The notes beneath the pieces were generated by a model that was not told the origin of the DNA, did no database searches, and saw nothing but the letters and a program-made list of their open reading frames with translations. Source: Rugalucina vietnamica (taxonomy: Eukaryota; Mollusca; Bivalvia; Lucinida; Lucinidae). From it: a DNA stretch of 64,000 nucleotides. The stretch covers positions 14,193,957-14,257,956 of the forward strand of contig OZ024874.1 in the NCBI GenBank assembly GCA_964017185.1, written 5' to 3'. The position numbers and the translations under genes were made by a program. Below are positions 34,877 to 46,258 of the stretch, piece after piece (the stretch's first letter is position 1; every line of letters begins with the position of its first letter).

Positions 34877-35378
34877 TACAGTCAGTGGACATAATTATTC
34901 GCCACCTTTGGAAAACTCCATAGACTTACATGTATTTTCATGTTTGCAAGAAAAAATATTCTGCTTCTCCTGGTCAACATATATTCACGTTTTTGGTGTC
35001 ATTTGAAAGTTAAATGATTAAGGCAATAAACAAAGGTTAGTTGGTGAAGTTTCAACATTGCATTTTGTATGTACAGCAGTTTAAAATTTCGGAAAATTTT
35101 GAAAAAGCCACTTTCCCACTGACGTCAATGGTGACGTTGCCCAAAAAGTGTCAAAAAAAATCGCAAGTTTTTAAAAAATTGTAGCTTTAAAACGCAGACA
35201 TGGAATTAAATGGAAAATATCTTGTTTATTGCTTTATTCATTTACCTTTCAAATGACACCAAAAACATAAAAATATGTTGACCAGGAGAAGCAGAATATT
35301 TTTTCTTGCAAACATGAAAATACATGTAAGTCTATGGAATTTTCCAAAGGTGGCGAATAATTATGTCCACTGACTGTA
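34877..35378. mobile_element. Tc1/mariner-like foldback MITE, family F copy 2
   Basis: TA flanks (34877-34878, 35377-35378), 498 bp inside, ends CAGTCAGTGGACATAATTAT and its reverse complement. Arms of over 100 bp are almost perfect. Confidence 0.92.
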
Positions 35379-35387
35379 TCTTGACAC

Positions 35388-36105
35388 TCAATTAGTATAT
35401 TTTCATACTTCTTTTAGATTGAGTATAACCAGACCTTTGACCCCAATATACTCATAGGTCACTGTGACGTAATTTCACGGTTCAGTGATTTTGCCTTATA
35501 TTAACATTCAATTGGTTTATGAACATACTTCTTTCAGATTACGAGTGAGTATGACCAGACTTTGATCCAAATATACTTATAGGTCACTGTGACCTTATTT
35601 CATGGTTCAGTGATTTTGTCTTATATCTCGGCACTCAAATGGCTTATGAACATACTTCTTTCACACTATGTTTGCGTATGACAAGACCTTTGACCCTAGA
35701 GTAGTCCTAGGTCAATGTGACCTAATTTTAGGGTTCAGTGATTTTGCCTTATATCTTGACACTCAATTGGTATATGAACATATTTCTTTCACAGTATGTT
35801 TGTGTATGACAAGACCTTTGACCCTAACGTAGTGCTAGGTCACTGTGACCTAGACTTTGCCTTATATCTTGACACTCAGTTGTTATATTTTCATACTTCT
35901 TTCAGATTATGAATGAGTATGACCAGATCTTTGACTCTACGTATAAAGTACTTATAGGTCACTGTGACCTAATTTCATGGTTCAGTGATTTTGCCTTGTA
36001 TCTCGGCACTCAATTGGTATGTGAACTTGCTTCTTTCACTATATGTTTGCGTATGACAAGACCTTAAGTAATTGATCTTTAAGTAATCCTAGGTAACTGT
36101 GACGG
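35388..36105. repeat. tandem array J, ~125-bp units with ERE-like palindromes
   Basis: Six units of about 119-135 bp. Markers are CTTGACACTCAATTGGTATA, ATGACAAGACCTTTGACCCT and GGTTCAGTGATTTTGCCTTA. Four units carry AGGTCANNNTGACCT (35581, 35709, 35837, 35956); two carry damaged versions (35456, 36091). This motif equals the consensus estrogen response element; whether any receptor binds it is unknown. Confidence 0.9.
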
Positions 36106-37066
36106 GGGCCGCCGCGATGAAGTTTAAAACCAGTAGGAAGCTAAAGAACGCGAGTTGACCTAGTATTGTTGAAATTATAGCAGTTTTTTAAATCATTGTC
36201 GGTTTTTCACTTCAAATGTTTAGGGTTGGGCGGCATGAAAATATTTATATTTTATTTTTATTGGCAATAAAACTGCAGGGTCGGCGCAAAAACTCAGAGT
36301 CGGTCGGGTTAGCGGAAACAAAGCTATTTTTTGTTTACGCCTAATTGGCATGTTGTTAGACATTGGTTTAAAGTCTTATGCTGTGCCATCATAACCCACA
36401 TGAGTGACCTTGAATTCAAGGTCACAGACTTCAGAAATATTATATTAAAATGTTTGCTTAAATATCTAAGAACTGTATATTGCTTGAACAGATGAATAGA
36501 TCTAGTTGATACGTTGCCTGCTGTTAGATATTATTCTTAGGGAATCCGTGACATTTCGTTGAAAATTTGTCGAAAATGTCCCCATACCTAACTCTTCTAC
36601 CCTAACCCTAGTGGTTCACACTGGTAAACGTAAACGCAGTGGCTAAGGCACGAACGTATTGGCTAAGGCAATTTCAACGCTATGGCTAAGAAAGAAAATG
36701 GCGGACAATGATACACATGTGCAGGTTTGTTGTTGTTTTACACTTTCATTTTCCGGTTATCAATGATGACAGCTACTGGCTTGGCGGCGCGGGACCCACA
36801 AATGAGTCACAAACCTACGTTCGATGGTCAGATGTCGCCAGCTGCAGCCAGTAAAAGTGTAACCTCGACAAAGTGGAGACAATGAACCACGAAATCTCAT
36901 GATTTTTCACGAAATACTGTTTTTCTATGATATCGTACGCTGTCTTGTAGTTTATACACATGCAAATGATAAATCGGACGCATTTGAGCACGATTCGTGA
37001 AAAAAATGAAATTCAAGGAGCCTCAGCGTGTCACAATACTTGGAAGTTTATTACAACGCTACTGGC

Positions 37067-38130
37067 TTATACTGCGTTTACACTATGTTCCCGGCGGTCA
37101 CGGCGGCCACGTTTCAGACAACCGTGAGCAAAACGGGATAACCGTGATGCAACGCAGGGGAACGGGATAGGCAAACGTAGCACGCCGGGATAACCGTGGA
37201 CACCGTGACAGATTTTTTGACAGTTTAAAAATCTGCCACGGCAGTCACGGCGGAAATGAGAAACGTAATGGGCCGTGATAAAACGGGTTGAACGTAACAT
37301 ACCGTGACAGAACGTAACAGGACGTAGCGAAACGTGGAGGCGGTCCGTAGTGCAACGGGAAGCTAGTGAATAATCAGGCATGCTACGGTTCTTCCACGTT
37401 CTGTTGCGTTCGATCACGGTCGTCTCACGTCTCGTCCCGTTTCCTACGGAATAGTCAACACGTTTTGTTGCGTTAAGTTACGGTGCGTTACGGTCTTTGA
37501 CGGTGTTCACCCCGTTCTACTACGTATGCCACGTTCTGTTACGGTTATCACGGCGCGTGAAGTTTATAGATATAAAAAGGCATATCATGGGGACAAGTTC
37601 CTTCATATTGGAGCAGTCGCTATAGTGAACAATACAGACCATACGCTGCACAATGCAATTGAAGAATAATTACAATCCCGAACTTTCTTAATCAACTCTG
37701 CAGTCGGTTGTTGATGAGCGCGGTTGTTATTATTTTAAATGACTTATTCTTATACAAAAGGAAAAAAATGTTCTTTATATTGTATGGTGTCTACGTTTCG
37801 ACCGTAGCTGACCTTGACAGACCGAAAAAACGTGTAACGCCTTGGTCAAAACGCAACTGACCGCAACAGAACGTAACGGGCCGTAATAGAACGTGCTAAT
37901 AACCGTGATAAATCGTGGATAAACGTAACGTACCGTAGCGCCTCCGTGACACACCGGCTTATCACTACCACGGCTTGTTACGGATATCGTAATACAACGT
38001 AAGAAAACGTAACAAAACGTGATGGATCTTGAAAATCAGAGAAATATATTACCAAAACTCCACGGCACGCTACGTTTCTAGCAAACAGGGCTGCCGGGGC
38101 TGCCGGGAACATAATGTAAACGCAGTATAA
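37067..38130. mobile_element. CpG-rich foldback nested in palindrome H
   Basis: The ends TATACTGCGTTTACACTATG and GTAAACGCAGTATA are inverted, and TTCCCGGC pairs with GCCGGGAA. The other palindrome arm lacks it, which proves insertion. The inside is an irregular array of ACGTAAC, CCGTGA and CACGTT words in both directions, CpG-dense unlike its surroundings. The 116-codon frame at 37067-37417 is a by-product. Confidence 0.85.
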
Positions 38131-38593
38131 GGAACTGGAAACAACGTAGTGGCTAAGACCCCAGAGTTTCTCGGTGGGGAAAATGTTATAGTATGGTAGT
38201 AAGACTCGTGTCTTTCTCAAAGTAGGTTTTGAGGTCTAAATTATTGTTCAAACATGGTCTAGAGCTGCGTTAAACCATTTGAAGTTCGTTTGAGGTTACC
38301 TAAATTTTGTCGCAAAAATTTTGAAAATCGGTCCACAAATAAAAGTTTTATGACCAAAAGTAGCTTTGAATAGGGTATTTTTCCATTGTAAAGTGGGTGC
38401 AAGAACATTCCTAAAAAAAGAATAAAAGTAATATTTTTTCATTTAAATGCTGCAAATCAATGCCAAACGGTAAACTATGCCTGATAGAGGGCACAACACT
38501 TCAACAAAAACTCTAAATCTGCTAGATATATCCAATTTAAAAAAATTGTACTATCTACCTTGTACGTGCAAAAAAACCCTATTCAAAATTATT

Positions 38594-38821
38594 ATTTTTT
38601 TTTATTCAGTTTTACGTCCCTTTCAAGCTTTTTCACTCATATCGAGACGAATCAATCGGTAGGTGGGGCAAAAACCGGAGTACCCGGGGAAAAACCACCT
38701 GACACACCCGCAAGCAGAACATGGCTTGTCTCACATATGAATTCGTGCCCCGTGCGAGGCGCGAACCCACATCGGTGAGATGATCGAATGATCAAGAGCA
38801 CTGAACCACTCGGCTACGGGG
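38594..38821 (-). mobile_element. tRNA-derived SINE (family 1) in the palindrome loop
   Basis: In reverse complement it starts CCCCGTAGCCGAGTGGTTCA, has the B-box GTGGGTTCGCGCC and CACGGGGC, and ends GGGACGTAAAACTGAATAAA. It matches the SINE at 23077. A T-rich sequence flanks both sides, so a target duplication of about 13-15 bp is possible but not clean. Confidence 0.85.
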
Positions 38822-39042
38822 ATATTTTTTTTATTTGTGAACCGATTTGCAGTTTTGGCCGTTTTGGGGACTCTTGTATTGTAAAAGGATGACGACCAAA
38901 TACTTTTCTTCTGGTGTTTCAGATCAATGGGGTATTGAAAAAGGTGAGTTCCAAAGGATGGTGTAAGAAGAGTATCTATAAAACATTCGTAAACATCTTA
39001 TATAGTTTACTTAAAATCATTTTAATTATACTTGAGGTCCCG

Positions 39043-39061
39043 GGGGGGGGGGGGGGGGGGG
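39043..39061. repeat. poly-G run
   Basis: About 19 consecutive G; a second G-run lies at 39314-39330. Both are in the palindrome loop. Confidence 0.9.
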
Positions 39062-40494
39062 ATACCATGACATTTTCTGTGTACATAGGCTCGGTCTATT
39101 TTCTTTTCATTTTCTTTTTTAGTGGGTTGGGATCAAAATTTGAATGTCAATATTTTGGGGGAGTTTTCTGTAAAAATCGGTTTTTCTTTTTTGGTCAGGG
39201 AGATTTTTGGAGATGTTTTGGGGGTCTCATAAAACATCGTATATGTTTTGGGTGTTTAATGTCGAAAAAGGGACTATTCTTAATGCGTTTTGGCAATTTT
39301 TGATATTTTTCGGGGAGGGGGGGGGGGGGTTAAGTTCGTTAAGACTTTAAACCTCAAACAAACTTCAAATGGTTTAACGCAGCTCTAGACCATGTTTGAA
39401 CAATAATTTAGACCTCAAAACCTACTTTGAGAAAGACACTTACGAGTCTTACTACCATACTATAAAATTTTCCCCACCGAGAAACTCTGGGGTCTTAGCC
39501 ACTTCGTTGTTTCCAGTTCCTTAGCCAGTAGCGTTGTAATGAAACTTCAAGTATTGTGACACGCTGAGGCTCCTTCAATTTCATTTTTTTCACGAATCGT
39601 GCTCAAATGCGTCCGATTTATCATTTGCATGTGTATAAACTACAAGACAGCGTACGATATCATAGAAAAACAGTATTTCGTGAAAAATCATGAGATTTCG
39701 TGGTTCATTGTCTCCACTTTGTCGAGGTTACACTTTTACTGGCTGCAGCTGGCGACATCTGACCATCGAACGTAGGTTTGTGACTCATTTGTGGGTCCCG
39801 CGCCGCCAAGCCAGTAGCTGTCATCATTGATAACCGGAAAATGAAAGTGTAAAACAACAACAAACCTGCACATGTGTATCATTGTCCACCATTTTCTTTC
39901 TTAGCCATAGCGTTGAAATTGCCTTAGCCATTACGTTCGTGCCTTAGCCACTGCGTTTACGTTTACCAGTGTGGTAGTTGGTGGCTCAAAATGTGGACCT
40001 ATAGGCTAGTCTTCTACGAATAAATCTCAAAACTTTGTAGTTACAAAATTTTCAACAAAACACATTTTACTACGAAATGTCGTGCATAGATTCTTAGGTT
40101 TTATGCTTTACCATCTTGAGATCTTGAGTTCTTTTTTTCTTGACCCACCTCAAGAACACTGACTTATAAACTTTAGTTTTGGGTTAAAACTTGTTATAAG
40201 TCTATGATAACTCTTGAACATGTAGATGGATCAATTTGATACTTAGCTTAATGGTAGCTATTGGTCTGAAGTTTTATGCTGTACCATCACAACCCTCCTG
40301 AGTGACCTTGAGGTCAAGGTCATGGGTCATAGATTTTAATAGATTTAGTGGCAAAGCACAAGTCAGGCGAGTTACACTGTCCTGCGACAGCTCTTATTGA
40401 TAAAATTGCATAGACATAAATAAACTTGTTGATGCTCAAATTAATGTAATATTATGGTTTTTAAAGTCCTTTGTGAGTTCCACTCAAGAAATAA

Positions 40495-41085
40495 GTTCCC
40501 TCAAAGGCCTAGGGAATTTAAGGCCTGATTTCGGCTTGTGTTGATAAAAAACTGAATTTTGGAATTTTGAGCAGAAACGTATTGCAAATAGCAGGTATAG
40601 GTCCCTGCTTATAAACTCTAGCACAACTACCACGTTCAAATTACACATGTTCCCATGGCAACGCTCCGAAAAGCATAGAAATACCATTTTTGGCAATTTT
40701 GGGTCAATTTTTCACCATTCAAAATCATTTTCAACTACCGGCCCACGCGACGAACAATTTCTTATTGTGAAATAATTACGAAGTATCACCAAGGGATATT
40801 GCATGCTAAGTATCATTTTGTTCGGAGTGTGGGCTGGCACTTGAAAATTAAGAAATGTGTTCAGAAATGGTCGAAAATAGACCAAAAAGTGCAGAATGTG
40901 CTCTATCTATGGTTCTTCTGGACGTTGCCATGGCAATGCTTGTAGGATAAAATGGAGTACTTGTCCTTGTTTTTAATAGAGGAGGCATATGGCTGTTTTA
41001 AGGAATAGTTTTCTCACCTAAATTCCAAAATTTATTTTTTTGACAAAATCTGAGGCCAAAATCAGGCGTTAAATGCCCTAGTCCT
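40495..41085. repeat. imperfect 0.6-kb inverted repeat
   Basis: AGGCCTAGGGAATTTAAGGC on the left relates to GCGTTAAATGCCCTAG on the right, and CCCATGGCAACGCTCCG relates to GACGTTGCCATGGCAATGC. Diverged foldback, family unknown. Confidence 0.6.
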
Positions 41086-41452
41086 TTCTTTTCTTTTCAC
41101 ACACAAACACATGCCAACATGTCCTGGTTTAAAAATATTTGGGGATTGTCATCCGGGTCTAGATGTCCTCGGCTGGATTTCCAATGGGTTAGGACCGAAA
41201 TGACATGGTACCCTAAAACAAGAACCAGTCCAAAACACATCACCAGGCAGACTCCATCAATAAAGTCATCTGGAGATTTCAAAGTACTAGTTTGACAAGA
41301 TTAATTGAGGAAGTTGTTTGAAAGTATGAAATATTCAGATTATGTGCTATATGCAAGCTTCTCACCCCCAAAATAGGGACTCTTCCTTCAAAATTGGATC
41401 TCTTTTTAGAGTTGACCACTTGCATTGCTGGCCGAGCATGACCATAGGGGCC

Positions 41453-41574
41453 CGTCGCGCTTTTTGGTTGATTTGTGACACATATTAAGCGAAAACAGGT
41501 ATACATAGTAAAAATATTTACTATGTATACCTGTTTTCACTTAATATGTGTCACAAATCAACCAAAAAGCCCAA
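41453..41574. repeat. near-perfect 55-bp-arm palindrome
   Basis: TTTTTGGTTGATTTGTGACA on the left is mirrored at the right end, meeting at GTAAAAATATTTAC. Only about two mismatches are visible. Confidence 0.92.
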
Positions 41575-41689
41575 CGGGGACAAGGGGGTCTGACAACAAT
41601 TTCATTCGCCCAGACCACTCGCAATTTAGGAGGCCAAATTGGGGTTTGTGTTGAAGAGGACCCAACCAACATCTACATCCAAGTCTGTC

Positions 41690-42029
41690 ATTTTTATCCA
41701 AGGGTGCCATCCGTCAATCAGTCTGTGCGACTGTCAACATGTGTCGAAGTTGTGTTTTCTCTACACCTGTGATAGCTGCAAGAGTGAGACCTTGCATGGT
41801 AAATACCCTTCAAATGGGCACCTTGACCCAGTGAATTTAACCTTTATTTCAAAGTCCATTGACTTTGCAAGTAGTTATGTCAAAGTTTAGTCTTATCTGC
41901 ACCTATGAGAGCTTCATATGTGAAACCAATTGTGCTGTTATTCCCATTCATACCCTTCAAGCATGCACATTGACCTGGTGCCCTTGACCTATATTTCACT
42001 GTCCATTATTTGACTTTGTAAATTGTTTA
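41690..42029 (-). mobile_element. family C fragment
   Basis: Two diverged core units (ACACCTGTGATAGCTGCAAG, TGCCCTTGACCTATATTTCA) lead up to the start of the next C element at 42028. Confidence 0.7.
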
Positions 42030-42721
42030 TCGCACCTGCTTATAGCAGGGTACGTGCTAGGTTTTCTCTGCATCTGTAATAGCTGTGAGTGCGAAACCTT
42101 GTATAGTTATTGTCCTTGATATACCCTTGGAGAACGCACCTTGACCCGGTGCCCCTGAACTATATTACACAGTCCATACTTTGAAATTTTTTTACACCAA
42201 AGTTAGTTTTTCTCTGCATCTGTTATACTTGTGTGAAACCTTGTGATTGTCCTTGACATACCCTTCAAGCATGCACATTGAAACAGTGCCCTTGACCTTT
42301 ATTTTAAGGTCCGCTGACTTGTAATTTTTTAGGTCCGCTGACTTGTATTAATTTTTTACGTCAAAGTTAGGTTTTCTCTGCACCTGTGATAGCTGTGAGT
42401 GTGAAATCTTGCATAGTTATTGTCCTTGATATACCCCTAAAGCATGCACACTGACCCGGTGCCCTTGACCTATATTTCATGGTCAACTGACTGTAAATGT
42501 TTACATCAAAGTTAGGTTTTCTCTGCATCTGTAATAGCTGTGATTGTGAAACCACAGTTATTGTCCTTGACATACCCTTTATGTTGCACCTTGACCTGGT
42601 GCCCTTGACCTATATTTCACGGTTCAGTGACTTTGATATTTTTTTTACATCAAAGTTGAGTTTTCTCTGCACTTGCCATAGCTTCGAGTGTAAAACCCAG
42701 CATAGTTATTGTCCTTGATAT

Positions 42722-43347
42722 TTCCAATGTCTGTACAAAGGCTAACAGAACTCTCGGATTCTTAAGGAGAAATTTGTATTCTTGTCCCCCAGATGTGAAA
42801 GAAGCAGCTTATAAAGGACTGGTGCGACCGGTCTTGGAATATGGAAGCTCAGTTTGGGACCCTCACACTCATGGCCTCCAGGAAGAACTGGAAAAGGTAC
42901 AAAATCGTGCGGCAAGGTTTGTGACGGGAAATTATGTTTTTGAAACTGGGAGCATGACTGGCATTTTAGGTCAACTGAAATGGGAATCTCTTAAGAAAAG
43001 GAGGAAGGATAGTAGACTTACATTGCTATACAAAGGTCTAAAGGGTAAAGCCAGAATACCCACAGATGACCTTATCCCAAAGAATAGGCATTGCAGAAAT
43101 CAACACTCTTTGGCTTTTCAGATACCTTCAGCTAGCAAAGAAGCGTACAAAAGTAGTTTCTTTCCACAGACTATCAGGGACTGGAATGACCTCCCTGATT
43201 CACTTATCTCCTCTGCTGAAATGTCTGATGACTGTGTGTCCAAGTTCGCTACACTCGTGCGTTCAAGGGACTAATTTCTCCCCCAACCGAACCCCCTGGT
43301 GAAATAATGTCATTTGGCGTGTCACCAGTAAACTATTCAGATTCAGA
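42722..43347 (+). mobile_element. 5'-truncated CR1-like LINE fragment
   Basis: The open frame (about 42735-43274) encodes YKGLVRPVLEYGSSVWDPHT, LEKVQNRAARFVTGNY, LKWESLKKRRKDSRL and FFPQTIRDWNDLPDSLISS, ending LVRSRD. This is the well-known region C-terminal to the reverse transcriptase in CR1/Jockey-type retrotransposons. The 3' end is a short repeat, ATTCAGATTCAGATTCAG, typical of such elements. The endonuclease and most of the RT are absent. The frame is intact, so the insertion looks fairly young. Confidence 0.9.
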
Positions 43348-43568
43348 TTCAGACATACCCTTCAAGCATGCATCTTCACCTATATTTCATGTTTTACTTA
43401 TTTGGCCTGAAACAGGTGCGACCTCTGCGGCTTTCTTATATGCTAAAGTTGTATATGTTTCTGTCAATATTGGGTTTTCTCTACACCTGTGATAGCAGTG
43501 AATGTGAAACCTTGCATAGTAATTGACCTATATTTCAGTCCATATTTTCTTTCACATCACAGTTTATA

Positions 43569-44248
43569 TTAAGGCCCTGTCACACACTCACGAGTTTGAG
43601 CTACGAGTTAAGCTCCGCCTACTTTTTTGGTTAACTCGTAGCAACTTGTATAGAACTCGCCATATGTTGGCGGTTGTCGTACACAAAACTTCTCAAATCG
43701 TAGCAACTCATATTTTGTTGTGGAAAGGCTACGAGAATTTTAAACAGTTTAAAATTCTTGTAGCGACTCGCCGTCTAAAAAGTGGGCGGGGCATGGGCGG
43801 AGCATAACTCGTACTGATCTCATAGCTTGTCGTACAGAACACATAGTAATGTCGTGGGATGTCGTGTGTTCTCGGCGTCTTGTCAAATATGGCGAGTTAC
43901 CGACTAGTTACCCACAAGTTGCTACAACATTCAAGGCAACTTCTCGCTAGTTGCTACAACATCTTATACAAGACATTCCTACGAGTATCTGCGAGTTTCC
44001 ATGACTTATATCGTAGGGATGTAGTATAGAACTCGAAAGACATTATAACTCGTAGCAATTCGTGCGACAAGCGGCGAGTTGTGATTTGCGCTAACTCATA
44101 GCATGTCATAGCTTCAACTCGTGTGTGACAGCTTCTAATTTTTTCCAACTTAACTTGTGGCAACTCGCACGACAAGTGCCAACTTATAACTCGTATCAAC
44201 TCGTAGCATGTCGTAGCTTCAACTTGTGAGTGTGTGACAGGCCCTTTA
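43569..44248. mobile_element. PIF/Harbinger-like MITE with CTCGTAGCAACTCG arrays
   Basis: TTA flanks, ends AGGCCCTGTCACACACTCAC and its partner. The interior is an irregular array of ACTCGTAGCAACTCG words in both orientations. No transposase. Confidence 0.88.
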
Positions 44249-44990
44249 CTGCACCTTGATAGATATAAGTGTGAAACCATGCATGATGATCGTCCTTGAC
44301 ATACTCTTTGAACACACACCCTGACCCAATGCCCTTGACCTACATTTCACAGTAATGACTTGGTAAATTTTAATGCCATAATATGGATTTCACTGCACCT
44401 ATGATAATTGAGTGTGAAACCTTAAAGTAATTGCCTTTGACATACCCCTTCAAGCATGTACCTTGGCCAGGTGCCCTTGACCTATATTTCAGTCTATCAA
44501 CTTTGCTGTTTGGGTTTTATCTGCACTAATGTCAGATAGTAGCAAAATTAATGTGTATGTGAACCACTGCATAGTACTTGTCAATGACATACCCTTCAAC
44601 CATGCATTTTGACCCAGTGCCCTTGACCTAACTTCTCACTTGTTCCTTAACTAATTTTGCCCAATGCAGGTGCGATCTCCATGGTGTTCTTGTCTCATGT
44701 GAACATTTGGTATGGTAATATACCGCTAACTCAAATGCATCTATCAGTTAATCTAAAGGAAATGATTATCTGCCTTAGGAAGGCTTATCTAAGAACAGTA
44801 TGGTTAGGATAATTGACTAAGTATTAGATATAAGTATCAACTCACACAATTAAATGAGCCACGACGCCAGAAAACCGTTCTTGGTGGTTTCCAACCAGGT
44901 CCGATACAATTAAACCGGCATGTACTGTCACAGAAGGAGGCTAGAAGCTTGTCATTTGGGACTTGAGATGAAGACTAATTTTTAGCTCGC

Positions 44991-46258
44991 CTGCACAAAG
45001 TGCATAGAGCTATTGTAGTCATCTCGGTCGTCCGCGTTTACGTTTACGTCCGTGTCACACTTTCGGTTAAAGTTTTTTAGAAGTCTATATCTCTTGACCA
45101 TGTTGATGGATCAAGTTGATACTTTGCATGTTGATAGATATTGGTCTGAAGTTTTACGCAGTACCATCATGACCCACCCTGGGTGACTTTGAGGTCAAGG
45201 TCACAGACTTATAAATTTTGTGTTTAAGTTTTTGGTTAAAGTTTTTCTAAGTCAATATCTCTTGACCATATTGATGGATTGTTTTGATACTTTGCATGTT
45301 GCTAGATATTGGTCTGAAGTTTTACGCAGTACCATCATGACCCACCCTGGGTGACCTTGAGGTCAAGTTCACGGACTTAGAAATTTTGTGTTTAAGTTTT
45401 TGGTTAAAGTTTTTGTAAGTCTAGTATATCTCTTGACAATATTGATGGATTGTTTTGATACTTTGCATGTTGCTAGATATTGGTCTGAAGTTTTACGCAG
45501 TACCATCATGACCCATCCTGGGTGACCTTGAGGTCAAGGTCACGGACTTAGAAATTTTGTGTTTAAGTTTTTGGTTAAAGTTTTTGTAAGTCTAGTATAT
45601 CTCTTGACCATATTGATGGATTGAGTTGATACTTTGTATGTTGGTAGATATTGGTCTGAAGTTTTATGCAGTACCATCATGACCCACTCTCGGTGACCTT
45701 GAGGTCAAGGTCACAGACTTAGAAATTTTGTGTTTAAGTTTTTGGTTAAAGTTTTTGTAAGTCTATATCTCTTGACCATGTTGATTGATCGAATTGATAC
45801 TTTGCATGTTGGTAGATATTGGTCTGAAGTTTTATGCAGTGCCATCATGACCTACCCTGGGTGACCTTGAGGTCAAGGTCACAGACTTTTCTGTTAAATT
45901 TTTTGGTTAAAGTCTAAAGCTCTTGAACATGTTGATGGATAAAGTTGATACTTGCAGGTTGATAGATATTGGTCTCAGGTTTTATGCTGTACATCACAAC
46001 TCACCTGGATGACCTTGAGGTCAGGGTCACGGACTTGGAAGTTTTGTGTTTAAGTTTTGGTTAATGTTTTTATAAGTCTATATCTCTTGAACATGTAAAT
46101 TGATCAAGTTGATACTTTGCATTGGTCTGAAGTTTTATGTTGTACCATCATGACCCACCTGAGTGACCTTGAGGTCAAGGTCATGGGTCATAGATTTTAA
46201 CAGATGTAGTGGCATAGTACAAGTCAGGCGAGCTACGCTGTCCTGCGACAGCTCTTAT
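44991..46258 (-). mobile_element. family E element E1
   Basis: On the minus strand the 3' end reads GCACTTTGTGC then AGGCGAGCTAAAA: a hairpin followed by CTAA, as expected for a Helitron-like 3' end. The other end (46205-46258) has GCTGTCCTGCGACAGC. Six to seven core units of about 170 bp each contain TGACCTTGAGGTCAAGGTCA or close variants (e.g. 45185, 45352, 45523, 45694, 45862, 46164). AGGTCA half-sites occur as ER2 and DR0 pairs. Confidence 0.85.

Larger units (their letters stand above)
36530..40105. mobile_element. giant palindromic element H (3.5 kb)
   Basis: Left arm 36616-37068 and right arm about 39520-39975 are nearly identical reverse complements over about 450 bp (CACACTGGTAAACGTAAACG at both ends). 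The pairing continues after an interruption at 38129-38300 against 39340-39530. A weaker outer match (GACATTTCGT) reaches 36533 and 40104. The left arm is split by a foldback at 37069-38128, and the loop (38300-39330) holds a SINE and sequence related to family I. It sits in the E2 core. Confidence 0.85.
34464..40398 (-). mobile_element. family E element E2 with nested insertions
   Basis: The left boundary TTTTGAGCTCGACTGCACAA and GTGCATAGAGCTATTGTAGT match E1 at 44993. The right boundary AAGTCAGGCGAGTTACACTG and GACAGCTCTTATTG match the E1 right end. Core pieces appear at 36350-36525 and 40105-40360 (GTGACCTTGAGGTCAAGGTC). Between them lie F2, the J array and the large palindrome H. This is one long element fragmented by later insertions. 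Confidence 0.65.
42028..44692 (-). mobile_element. family C element C2 with two insertions
   Basis: The terminal hairpin TATCGCACCTGCTTATAGCA is at 42029. Core units of about 170 bp (CCTTGACATACCCTTCAAGC, GCCCTTGACCTATATTTCAC) run through to the family C far end CAATGCAGGTGCGAT at about 44665. It is interrupted by a LINE fragment (42722-43347) and a Harbinger-like MITE (43569-44248). A second far-end-like motif, AACAGGTGCGACCTCTGCGG, at 43411 suggests two overlapping copies. Confidence 0.7.

Noticed and set aside
37067..37417. 116-codon minus frame
   Set aside because: Lies wholly in the CpG-word array of a foldback; low-stop composition explains the length.
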